Part shown: positions 1-9,819 of the stretch, one piece after another
Numbering within the stretch: position 1 is the first letter of the stretch
Layout of the letters: each line of letters begins with the position of its first letter
Origin: Bidens hawaiensis
Lineage: Eukaryota > Streptophyta > Magnoliopsida > Asterales > Asteraceae
Assembly: GCA_021521415.1 (NCBI GenBank)
Contig: JAIQDT010000841.1
Span: 496,001-560,000 of the forward strand
Length of the DNA stretch: 64,000 bases
Direction: 5' to 3'
Notes under the pieces: model-generated
Databases searched by the model: none
What the model saw: only the letters and a program-made list of their open reading frames with translations
Told to the model about the DNA's origin: nothing
Program-made: the position numbers and the translations under genes

Positions 1-1206
1 CAGTCAGATTCATGCACATCAGAATGTTATTTGCAATTCCCGTTAAACGAAAAATCCAATAAATGCAAGGCCACTTGGGTTTGGTTCCTAACTCAGTGAG
101 TCAACCTCCAGAAGTGGAACCAACCCAATTGGTCTCGTAGTTCATGAGATATAACATTTACAACATAACCTAACAGCAGGTCTAACAGCTCAGCTTTGCA
201 TCACGGTTTTGTAAAATCATAAAAGTATACTTCCACTTATCCAAAAATTACGAATTTATACTTCATAGAAACTAGACTCAACCTAGTTTACTGCAGTACC
301 CACAATCTCAATCGATTTTCACGTTTACACTTCGTTACAGTCAGTTAAACATCGTACATACGTTCTGTCCAGAATCTGTTCACATCAAAACTCATCATAA
401 TAACAATCTATGAACTATCATGCATCCATATAACCCTCTAGACACTATAACTACTATCCATGCATATCAATCACACCATACATACAAGATTAGGGTTTGT
501 GTTTTAATTCAAATCAAAGACAACAATTAATCAAGCAACAACATCAATACTAGTTATCAATCATCATGAATTCAACAACCACCATGTTAACTCATACATA
601 CATAAGAAATCGGCTGCCTAGGGTTTTTGATTAACCCATTAAACATCAAAATCAATCAACAAGAAGGTAAAGGATGATCAAATATACCTTCCTAGCACCT
701 AGTTCTTCAATCAAAGGCTTGAGTTGATGGTGTATATGTGTGTGAAAGTGGACGGCAGCCAAGAGGATGAGGCTTAAGGTTTCCGATCGGGATTTGGGTG
801 GAAGAAAGAATAATAAGTTAGGGTTTGTAGTTAAGGTTATATTTATAGACATACTAGTTACACTCTAGCCCCTTATCTTTCAAGTGTTACATCTCTAGCC
901 TAAACTAGTTGGTTCTTGTTTCTTGTTTAACATTCCACATAACATAATCAAGTAACACACATATATCTAACACATAATAATCACATAATTAGTGTTTTGA
1001 CGTTTGTCGTTTATTTATCAATCGTTCGCGTCAACTCGTTTGCGTTTCGGTGCAAATCCCGAAAGACTACACATGTAGTAAGTGTTAAGCGTCATTTAAA
1101 CCCTAGTTTAAATGTAATGAAGTGTGCGTTATAGATTCAACGATCTTAAAGTTTGAATTGACGGAGTTGAGTTAACGGGGTTAACCTGAAATTGACGATT
1201 GTCACA
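1..1206 (-). repeat. 3' LTR of the Tekay element (partial)
   Basis: This stretch matches 8191-9396 at a constant offset of 8190 with no indel. I found a single difference (C at 145, G at 8335 plus 8, that is ATAACATTT versus ATAAGATTT). On the minus strand the LTR starts TGTGACAATC at 1206. A TATA-like TATAAATATA lies on the minus strand at 838-847. The 66-codon reading frame seen here is simply repeated in the other LTR and is not a recognised gene. Confidence 0.95.
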
Positions 1207-1219
1207 TCATTCCCATGTT
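1207..1219 (-). promoter_or_regulatory. Polypurine tract of the Tekay element
   Basis: On the minus strand the purine-rich ACATGGGAATGA directly precedes the LTR start TGTGACAATC. This is where plus-strand DNA synthesis would be primed. The 120 bases between it and the integrase stop are non-coding. Confidence 0.6.
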
Positions 1220-1338
1220 AAAGAATTTTCGTCCCGAAAATTTGAGTCAAGTTGTGATGAGAGCCTGAAAAAGTAAGAAAAATTTTCAGTTTGTCATATC
1301 ATCCCCTAGTAGAAAGAAATTTCGTCCCGAAATTTAGT

Positions 1339-2184
1339 TCATACCTCCGGTGATGTTTGACGGTTTGCCGGGTTTCGCGGTTTTCGGTGTTTGGTTAGCC
1401 CTTCAAAAAGGTGAGGATACTTTTTCATCATGTGATCCTCGCGTTCCCATGTGAACTCCGGTCCACGTCTCGAGTTCCAACGAACCTTAACGATTGGAAT
1501 TTTGCTGCGTTTGAGCGTTTTGGTTTCCCAATCCAAAACCTCGACTGGTTCCTCAATGAACCGTAACTGTTCGTCAACTTGTAGTTCCTCCAACGGGACT
1601 ACTTGGGTTTCATCAGATAGGCATTTCTTCAAATTTGATACGTGGAATACATCGTGTACGCCACTGAGTTCTGTTGGTAGGTCCAGTCGGTACGCCACCG
1701 GACCAATGCGCTCAGTTATCCGGTACGGACCAACATATCGTGGGTTGAGTTTGTTTCGCTTACCAAAGCGAACCACACCTTTCCAAGGTGAGACTTTGAG
1801 TAACACTCGATCGTTCACTTGAAATTCGAGAGGTTTTCGGCGCTTGTCGGCGTAACTCTTTTGGCGATCTCGTGCTGCTGCCATGCGATTTCGGATTTGA
1901 ACAATCTTTTCCGAGGTTTCGAGTACCAGTTCCGGACCAGTGATTTGGCTATCACCCACCTCTGCCCAGCAGAGTGGTGATCGACACTTTCGTCCGTACA
2001 GCGCTTCAAACGGCGCTGCCTTAATACTTGCGTGGTAGCTGTTATTATACGAAAACTCTACCAAGGGTAAGTGGGGTTCCCAACTTTTTCCGAAATCTAA
2101 GACGCATGCACGCAACATATCCTCCATGGTCTGAATAGTCCGTTCACTTTGCCCATCCGACTGAGGATGGTATGCGGTACTCAT
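1339..2184 (-). pseudogene. Tekay integrase C-terminal half with chromodomain
   Basis: 281 codons. The frame opens just after the second catalytic aspartate of the integrase, which lies in the upstream frame (2181-5609). Near residues 5-20 is the [11 protein letters not shown] stretch holding the catalytic glutamate. The GPY/F motif (RYVGPYRI) is near residue 148. Residues about 212-265 look like a chromodomain ([24 protein letters not shown]), the part that steers integration to particular chromatin in chromoviruses. The sequence itself is intact, but it sits one frame away from the rest of pol because of a one-base length change near 2240. It would not be made as part of a normal polyprotein from this copy. 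Confidence 0.9.
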
Positions 2185-5100
2185 ATCGAGACGTGTGCCC
2201 AGTGCGCTTTGCAGCGACTTCCAAAAGTGTGAGAATCTCGATCGGAAATGATCGAGACAGGCACTCCGTGTCTCGACACTACTTCCTTCATGTAGACACG
2301 AGTCAGTCTTTCCATTTTGTCTGTTTCCTTAATCGCTAGGAAGTGCGCCGATTTAGTCAACCGGTCAACGATCACCCAGATGGTATCGCATCCCGTCGGT
2401 GTTTTAGGCAAACCCGTAATAAAGTCCATTGAGATGTGTTCCCATTTCCACATTGGGAGTCCCGGTTGTTGCAGTAGACCAGATGGTTTCTGGTATTCTA
2501 TCTTGACTCTGGCACAAGTCAAGCATTTGCTCACGTAGGTGGCAATGTCGGCTTTCATGTTCGGCCACCAGTAAAGTGCCTTTAAATCATGATACATTTT
2601 ATCTGAGCCAGGGTGGATAGAATATCGGGACTTGTGAGCTTCGTCCATCACTAGAGTTCTCAACTCTCCGTATCGTGGGACCCAAATCCGGTTCTCAAAA
2701 TATCGGACCCCGTCCGATCTGGTTTCAAGTTGCTTGCTCATGCCCCGCATGAGTTCCGATGGAAGATTATCATCTTTCAACGCTTCCAGTTGCGCATCGC
2801 GAATCTGATCGGGTAAGCTGGCATGAATCGTAAGTTGCAATGCTCTCACCCGTCTGGGTTTATCTGTTTCTTTTCTGCTGAGGGCGTCGGCCACCACATT
2901 GGCCTTGCCAGGGTGGTACTTGATGGCACAATCGTAATCTTTAAGCAGCTCGACCCAACGACGCTGTCGCATGTTCAGCTCCTTCTGATCGTAGATATGT
3001 TGGAGACTCTTGTGGTCGGTGTAAATGGTAAACTTGGTACCGTACAAGTAATGCCTCCATATCTTAAGAGCAAACACCACAGCTCCGAGTTCCAAATCAT
3101 GGGTCGTGTAGTTCTTCTCGTGAACCCGTAGTTGTCTAGAGGCGTAGGCTATAACCTTCTCGAGTTGCATCAGCACACAACCGAGACCTTGTATAGATGC
3201 GTCACAGTGTACCTCAAAGTTTTCCGTTCCCTCGGGGAGAGCTAAAATAGGGGCGCTACAAAGCTTGGTTTTCAACAGTTGAAAAGCGGATTCTTGCGCG
3301 TCACTCCAATTGTACTTAGTGCCCTTGTGAGTCAAAGCGGTGAGGGGTTGAGCAATCTTTGAAAATCCCTCGATGAAACGCCGATAGTAGCCGGCCAGTC
3401 CTAGGAATTGTCGCACCTCAGTCGGAGTCTTAGGTGCTTCCCAGTTTTTGATGGCCTCTACCTTACCGGGATCGACATGGATACCATTCTCGTTGATCAC
3501 ATGTCCTAAAAAGTGAACCTCGCGAAGCCAAAATTCACATTTCGAGAGTTTAGCATACAGTTGTTCCTTCTTCAGTAGTTCCAGAATTATCCTTAAGTGC
3601 TCTTCGTGGTCAGTCTCGTTCTTGGAGTAGACGAGAATATCATCAATGAAAACAATCACAAACTTGTCGAGGTACGCCTTGCATACTCGATTCATGAGAT
3701 CCATAAATACGGCTGGTGCGTTGGTTAGGCCAAAAGGCATAACTGAAAACTCGTAGTGACCATACCGTGTTCTGAAAGCCGTCTTTGAAATATCTTCTTC
3801 GCGCACTCTCAGCTGGTGGTAACCGGATCGTAGATCGATCTTCGAGTAGTAACTCGATCCCTGAAGCTGGTCAAACAAATCATCAATTCGGGGTAAAGGA
3901 TAACGGTTCTTGACCGTCACCTTGTTCAACTCCCGGTAGTCGATGCACATTCGGAAAGTCCCGTCTTTCTTTCGGACAAACAAGACAGGGGCTCCCCATG
4001 GCGATGAGCTAGGTCGGATAAAACCATTATCCAACAAATCTTGCAACTGAGTGGACAACTCCTGAAGTTCCGCCGGTGCGAGCCGATACGGGGCTCGTGC
4101 TATGGGTGCTGCACCGGGTGTCAACTCGATTTGGAATTCGACTTGACGAATAGGAGGGAGTCCGGGTAAATCCTCCGGGAAAACTTCCGGGAAGTCTCGC
4201 ACAACCGGTATGTCTTCAATTCGTTTCTCCTCCGCGGGTTTCTCAACAATCTGCGCCAAAATTGCCGGATGACCCTTTCGTAAATACTTCTGTGCCTTCA
4301 TAAGGGTAATGACGCTGGTGGTCATGCCGCTTCTCTCGCCTCGGACCGAAATGATCTCGCCAGAAGGGGTGGTAATATGGACTATCTTATCATGGCATAT
4401 AATCTCCGCTCGGTTCTCGGATAACCAGTCCATGCCGACAACGACATCGAAACTACTAAGCGTAAAAGGAATAAGGTCGATGTCAAAGACATGACCTGAC
4501 AGTTTCAACTTACATCCCGCAAGTATATGAGTTGTTATTACAGTTTTACCGTTAGCTAATTCAACAGGAAACTTAGCGTCTAACGGGGTCGGAGTAAGGT
4601 TTAAAAGTTGGCTAAAAGCTTTTGACACAAAACTCCTATCAGCTCCAGTGTCAAACAAAATAGAAGCAAAACAATCGTTTACGGGGAACTTACCAGACAC
4701 CACATGCGGATCGTTGCGGGCTTGACCCGATCCAATCACAAACGCTCTTCCTTTGCCATTTCCTCCACCGTTACTGCCACTTCCATTACCCCCATTATTG
4801 TCATTCTGTTTCAGCTTGGGGCAATCCTTCCGGAAATGACCTTCCTGTCCACATTCAAAACATCCCTTAGTCGTCATTGGTGGCTTAGGAGCACCCTTCG
4901 CCGCAAGGTCAACTCTACATTCCTTTGCTTGGTGACCTATCTTTCCGCATCTTTGACACTTGACACGGTCACACTTACCAACATTATGAAAGTTGCACCT
5001 GTTGCACTTTGGATATTTCCCAGCATATCCGCTCGAAACCTGCCCGCTACCGTTGTTGTTGTTGTTGTTGTGATTCTGAGTGTTGAAACTCCGAGTAAAT

Positions 5101-5609
5101 TCGGGCTTACGGTAGTGGTGTTGCGGTGGGAGGTTTGAGGATGAAGATCTGGTGTTGTCAAACTTTCTCTTCCCGCTGTTCGGGTTGCTGTTGCTGTTAC
5201 TGTTGCTGACGTGGTCATTACTCGGGTTGTCACGGGCTTTAGTGGTCGAACCCCTAGGTGGTAACGCACCTTGGGTCACAGCCTGATCCGTCAGTTTGTG
5301 AGCTAAACGGATCGCTTGTTGGATCGTGGCTGGTCTGGAAGACGTCACCATGCCCTGAATTTGCGGTGCTAAACCATCAATGTACATTTCTATCCTCTTG
5401 CTCGGCGGATCCACCATCCGCGGACACATCACAGCCAACTCGTGCGAACGAGTAGTGTAGGCTTCGATTTCTGAGCCCACCATCTTCAACGACCAAAATT
5501 CCGACTCTAACTTCGACATCTCCTCTCTCGGACAGTACTCCTCTCGCATCATGTTCTTGAACTCCTCCCAGTTCATCGCGTTAGCCAGTTCCAATCCAAG
5601 AATTTGCAC
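2181..5609 (-). pseudogene. Tekay gag (C part), protease, reverse transcriptase, RNase H, integrase (N part)
   Basis: An open frame of 1142 codons with no internal stop. Residues 1-110 are the C-terminal part of the gag domain. Two CCHC zinc knuckles lie near 218-232 ([14 protein letters not shown]) and 250-263 ([14 protein letters not shown]). The aspartic protease motif DTGA is near residue 320. RT spans roughly 480-700 with its catalytic FIDD near 653. RNase H runs to the ALSRK stretch near 906. The integrase HHCC zinc finger (ends KCLTC) is near 990-1033, followed by MDFITGLP and SDRD, which carry the first two catalytic aspartates. The frame then runs into a stop at 2181 instead of continuing to the catalytic glutamate. 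All catalytic motifs are intact, which fits a young copy hit by a few length changes. The frame opens without an ATG, downstream of a damaged gag. Confidence 0.93.
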
Positions 5610-6336
5610 ATCTGCACATCGTCTGGGGACACCTCTGAGTGTGCCTCTGGCTCAGCCGGTTCTTCCTCCGGTTCCTCTTCGGGTTCCTCCTCGGGATCTT
5701 CCTCAGGCTCCTCTTCGGGTCTGCCTCAGGCTCGGCCTCAGGCTCTGCCTCAGGTTCGGCTGCGTTCTCAGCAATTTGCATTTGTAAGACATCGCAACGC
5801 TCTAGAGCTATCTCGGTTCGGGTCCTTGCTACCTGGAGTTGCTCTTGCAAGTCTATCATCTCGGCTTGCATCTTCATCATAACCTTCGTTTGCTGATCAC
5901 TAGCCTCTCGCATTTCCTTCATTGCCGCTGCCATGCGGGAAATCTCCTCCTTAGTCTCGGTTTCGTCTTTTAACATTCTGGAAACGTTCTCCCTCGTATA
6001 GCGCATGTAACCCACGTCACGCTCCAAGTATGAGACAACAGCTGCGAGAACTCTCTCTACAGGTTCGGTTATGGGTGGTAGGGTGTTGGGATAAGCAGGG
6101 TGGTTCGGGTGAGGCAACGGGGGAACTTGTTCGCGATAGACCATACGTCTGATCATGTTAGGGTACCAATCCCAGCTAACGTCGTTTTCGTAAATGCCTC
6201 CGGATAGGCGGTACCTCTTTGGTGCGGGTGTTTCGAGTTCCGGGACTACTCGGGGTGGCAATGCGGTAGGTAATTGCGGTTCCTTCCCGTGAGCATGAGT
6301 CATCGGATCGGACGATGATGAGGATGGCGTCGACAT
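5581..6336 (-). pseudogene. Tekay gag N-terminal part, frameshifted
   Basis: 251 codons starting with a plausible ATG (MSTPSSSSSDPM) about 175 bases after the primer binding site. It has a proline-rich N part, then a heptad-rich helix (about 95-180) that looks like the coiled coil often found in this gag type, then a Glu/Pro repeat (EPEAEPEAEPEA). The reading frame is lost inside that repeat (about 5650-5740), giving a basic out-of-frame tail. From there the sequence joins directly to the last third of the gag core in another frame (5609). The central gag core expected between the coiled coil and that point is not present, so about 90 residues seem to be deleted. The size of the deletion is inferred from family knowledge. 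Confidence 0.8.
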
Positions 6337-6494
6337 CTCTACAGGTATGCCGTGTATGCGCGCGTATGAGTGAAAGAGGTAAAGAGATAAGACAACAAAG
6401 ACTACACAAACCTATGCAGTGCGTATCATTATAACTAATGGGTCGTCGCGGTTATAGTCTAGTATGCATGCAGCTTCTAGTTCGCTATAACCAA

Positions 6495-6508
6495 TGGCTC
6501 TAATACCA
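6495..6508 (-). promoter_or_regulatory. Primer binding site, initiator tRNA-Met type
   Basis: On the minus strand, three bases inside the 5' LTR end, reads TGGTATTAGAGCCA. This matches the usual tRNA-iMet site TGGTATCAGAGC with one change. Confidence 0.75.
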
Positions 6509-6837
6509 ATCTGTCACACCCTCAAAATCCACTAACGGAGTTTTACCGTCAGAGGGTGTGAACTGGCAGGATCGGAATCATTAGTTATAATCAAACCAAA
6601 GAAAAACGTTTAAATGAAAGTAAGTGCGGAAGCGTAAAACCTTAATTCAAAAGTTGCGTCACGCAGGACGACTTAAAACCAAATGTAACTGTTAAAATTA
6701 AGTTTGCAGAATAAAAGTGTTTTCATTAATGCATGCTCCTAAACCGCGCGCCCGCCTCGGCTACCTGAGAATAACATACTAAAAGTGTCAACACAAGGTT
6801 GGTGAGTTCACAAGTAAAATAAGATAAATCGTTTAGC

Positions 6838-7135
6838 GTTTTGCGTAACCTCGTTACGACGTTTAAATGTTGCGTAACCCCGTTACGACGTTTGAGTGTG
6901 TAACCACGTTACAGCGTTTGAGTGTGTAACCATGTTACAGCGTTTAAGTGTGTAACCACGTTACAGCGTTTGAGTGTGTAACCATGTTACAGCGTTTAAG
7001 TGTGTAACCACGTTACAGCGTTTGAGTGTGTAACCATGTTACAGCGTTTAAGTGTGTAACCATGTTACAGCGTTTAAGTGTGTAACCACGTTACAGCGTT
7101 TAAGTGTGTAACCACGTTACAGCGTTTAAGTGTTT
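6838..7135. repeat. 26-bp tandem repeat array inside the Tekay LTR
   Basis: About eleven copies of a 26-bp unit built on TGTGTAACCACGTTACAGCG, alternating between CACG and CATG in the middle and between TTTGAG and TTTAAG at the join. The core TAACCACGTTA is a near palindrome (GTAAC...GTTAC). The first two copies are shorter and diverged (TGCGTAACCCCGTTACGACG). The unit itself has no coding potential. Confidence 0.9.
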
Positions 7136-9027
7136 TGCATTACCAGATAGTGTTATGTCAAATTATATATCGATAGTTAGCTAATCTATACAACAAGTAT
7201 CGCTAAGTGGTTCGCGACCGAAGCTGACTGTTTATCAAGTGCCCGTCACCAGGTCCTCCAGACCATGGTAAGTGTTAGCCAAAATTTACACCCACTCAAC
7301 CTCCAGTTGAGCTTAGCGTCGGGTGGGGTTTGTCAAACCCAGTAGTACTACCCAAAAGTGACTCGCTATTCCAAATATTAACCGGTCCGATGTGTGGGAC
7401 TTCAAATGTTACGTATGCCGCTTAGCCTTTACAAGTGATATATAATTTATAACAAAATCTTTCATATGCGTTTATCTCAGAAAATATGTTTATCGGAGTA
7501 TGTTATCTCCCCCAAGTGAAAAACGTTTGAAAACAGTTTAAGAGTGGGGTAAGTGAACTCACTGTTTGCGAAGAATATCCGATCTAGATCACCGAGTGAT
7601 GCGCGTCGTAGAAAACTCTCTAGCGTTCTAAAATAACAAAGAGATTTTCTAAGTATCGGAATGTTTAACGAGTCTCTAGACTCGGCACATAATACCTATG
7701 CACGTAACATGTTTCGTGTTTCGTTTGTGAATCGTGTGTGACTTAAACAAGTAAAATTGTGATACGATACATGAGTGAGCAATTACTTTCGTGTCACGTA
7801 TTAATAACATACTTATTAGCAATTATTCCCGTAGGGGCATTTTGGTAAACAAACAAAGACTAACTAACCATTATTCCCCATAAGGGCAATTTGGTCAATT
7901 CATGGCAATCAACTAGCAACTATTCCCCGCAAGGGTATTTTGGTCAAAATACAACAATTATATAAAAACTATCATATTTCATGCATTCCTATACAACTCA
8001 GCAGCTAGTTTCGTTATGACAAAATTTCTACTTGAAAGATTGCACTAGTTTACCGATTATAACGTCTCAATTAATTTACCAAAAATTACCACAGGAGCAT
8101 ACATATCTTAGGTTTCCAGAACATCTTTTATCTTATTTTTATTCCATATAGATTGTTCATAATGATCAAAACATTACAGCTAACTTATATCAGTCAGATT
8201 CATGCACATCAGAATGTTATTTGCAATTCCCGTTAAACGAAAAATCCAATAAATGCAAGGCCACTTGGGTTTGGTTCCTAACTCAGTGAGTCAACCTCCA
8301 GAAGTGGAACCAACCCAATTGGTCTCGTAGTTCATGAGATATAAGATTTACAACATAACCTAACAGCAGGTCTAACAGCTCAGCTTTGCATCACGGTTTT
8401 GTAAAATCATAAAAGTATACTTCCACTTATCCAAAAATTACGAATTTATACTTCATAGAAACTAGACTCAACCTAGTTTACTGCAGTACCCACAATCTCA
8501 ATCGATTTTCACGTTTACACTTCGTTACAGTCAGTTAAACATCGTACATACGTTCTGTCCAGAATCTGTTCACATCAAAACTCATCATAATAACAATCTA
8601 TGAACTATCATGCATCCATATAACCCTCTAGACACTATAACTACTATCCATGCATATCAATCACACCATACATACAAGATTAGGGTTTGTGTTTTAATTC
8701 AAATCAAAGACAACAATTAATCAAGCAACAACATCAATACTAGTTATCAATCATCATGAATTCAACAACCACCATGTTAACTCATACATACATAAGAAAT
8801 CGGCTGCCTAGGGTTTTTGATTAACCCATTAAACATCAAAATCAATCAACAAGAAGGTAAAGGATGATCAAATATACCTTCCTAGCACCTAGTTCTTCAA
8901 TCAAAGGCTTGAGTTGATGGTGTATATGTGTGTGAAAGTGGACGGCAGCCAAGAGGATGAGGCTTAAGGTTTCCGATCGGGATTTGGGTGGAAGAAAGAA
9001 TAATAAGTTAGGGTTTGTAGTTAAGGT

Positions 9028-9037
9028 TATATTTATA
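9028..9037 (-). promoter_or_regulatory. TATA box of the Tekay LTR promoter
   Basis: TATAAATATA on the minus strand, about 360 bases inside the LTR start and followed by ordinary mixed sequence. It is the best candidate for the element's transcription start region. It is identical in the other LTR (838-847). Confidence 0.5.
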
Positions 9038-9396
9038 GACATACTAGTTACACTCTAGCCCCTTATCTTTCAAGTGTTACATCTCTAGCCTAAACTAGTT
9101 GGTTCTTGTTTCTTGTTTAACATTCCACATAACATAATCAAGTAACACACATATATCTAACACATAATAATCACATAATTAGTGTTTTGACGTTTGTCGT
9201 TTATTTATCAATCGTTCGCGTCAACTCGTTTGCGTTTCGGTGCAAATCCCGAAAGACTACACATGTAGTAAGTGTTAAGCGTCATTTAAACCCTAGTTTA
9301 AATGTAATGAAGTGTGCGTTATAGATTCAACGATCTTAAAGTTTGAATTGACGGAGTTGAGTTAACGGGGTTAACCTGAAATTGACGATTGTCACA

Positions 9397-9574
9397 CATT
9401 GGACACCGTTCCTTTTCCCGTAATTCTTCCTCCACATTCACCAGCAAAACTAACTCTCGCTCCTTGAACAGGTTTTAAGTCGTGTAACAAATATTTGTTA
9501 CCCGTCATGTGCCGGGAACAGCCGCTATCTACAATCCAAAGACTGTGGGCAGCCCTGTTCAACTGTTCCCGCAC
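9397..9574 (-). pseudogene. Copia-2 pol start (protease N-terminal part)
   Basis: Fifty-nine codons matching the start of copia-1 pol, including the protease motif VDSGCSRHMTG, whose DSG carries the catalytic aspartate. The frame is one step away from gag, as in copia-1. It is truncated at 9397 by the Tekay LTR. Confidence 0.88.
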
Positions 9575-9819
9575 AATAAAGCAAATGATTAGAATCTAGG
9601 GACCCAAGACCAATTGGTCTTGGATCTATACATCCCGTACTTCTGCTTTCCGAAGTTAGCATTTGGATAATTCCTGTCAGTCCTAGTAGGAAATCTCCTT
9701 GGAAATTGAGTGTGAGGCCTTCCAAACCTATGTGTATTAAAAGTATTATATCTAACGGTTTGGTGATTAGCATTGTAAAACTGAGGTTTGTTTCGGTGAA
9801 AACCTGAATTAGTTACATT

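Larger units (their letters stand above)
1..9396 (-). mobile_element. Ty3/gypsy chromovirus, Tekay (Del) type, 5' LTR complete, 3' LTR cut by window edge
   Basis: The element reads on the minus strand. Order from right to left: 5' LTR (6512-9396), primer binding site, gag, protease, RT, RNase H, integrase with C-terminal chromodomain, polypurine tract and a 3' LTR that runs off the window. The PR-RT-RH-INT order marks Ty3/gypsy. The chromodomain after the GPY/F motif, together with very long LTRs, points to the Tekay lineage of chromoviruses. The two LTRs can be compared over 1206 bp and differ at one base, so the insertion is very recent. The coding region is nevertheless broken by frame changes, so this copy is not autonomous as read. 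It lies inside copia-2: the base after the 5' LTR (9397) continues that element's protease region. The expected 5-bp target duplication CATTG can be seen on one side only. Confidence 0.93.
6512..9396 (-). repeat. 5' LTR of the Tekay element (2885 bp)
   Basis: Minus-strand ends are TGTGACAATC and GGGTGTGACA, giving TG...CA termini with a short inverted match. It is long for an LTR, as in the Tekay lineage. It includes a TATA-like box on the minus strand at 9028-9037 and a 26-bp tandem array at 6838-7135 near its 3' end. Several TATTCCC...GGCATTTTGG-like short repeats occur at 7820-7940. Confidence 0.93.

Noticed and set aside
652..852. 66-codon ORF in the Tekay LTR as a gene (also at 8842-9042)
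   Set aside because: Present twice only because the LTRs are identical. No recognised motif, and composition is like LTR sequence.
4704..5138. Plus-strand ORFs of 100-150 codons opposite Tekay gag-pol
   Set aside because: Shadow frames of the coding strand with no own motif. The same holds for plus-strand frames opposite copia gag and the extra ORF.
6838..7135. CRISPR-like array
   Set aside because: Units follow each other without distinct spacers and lie inside an LTR of a plant element; it is a plain tandem repeat.
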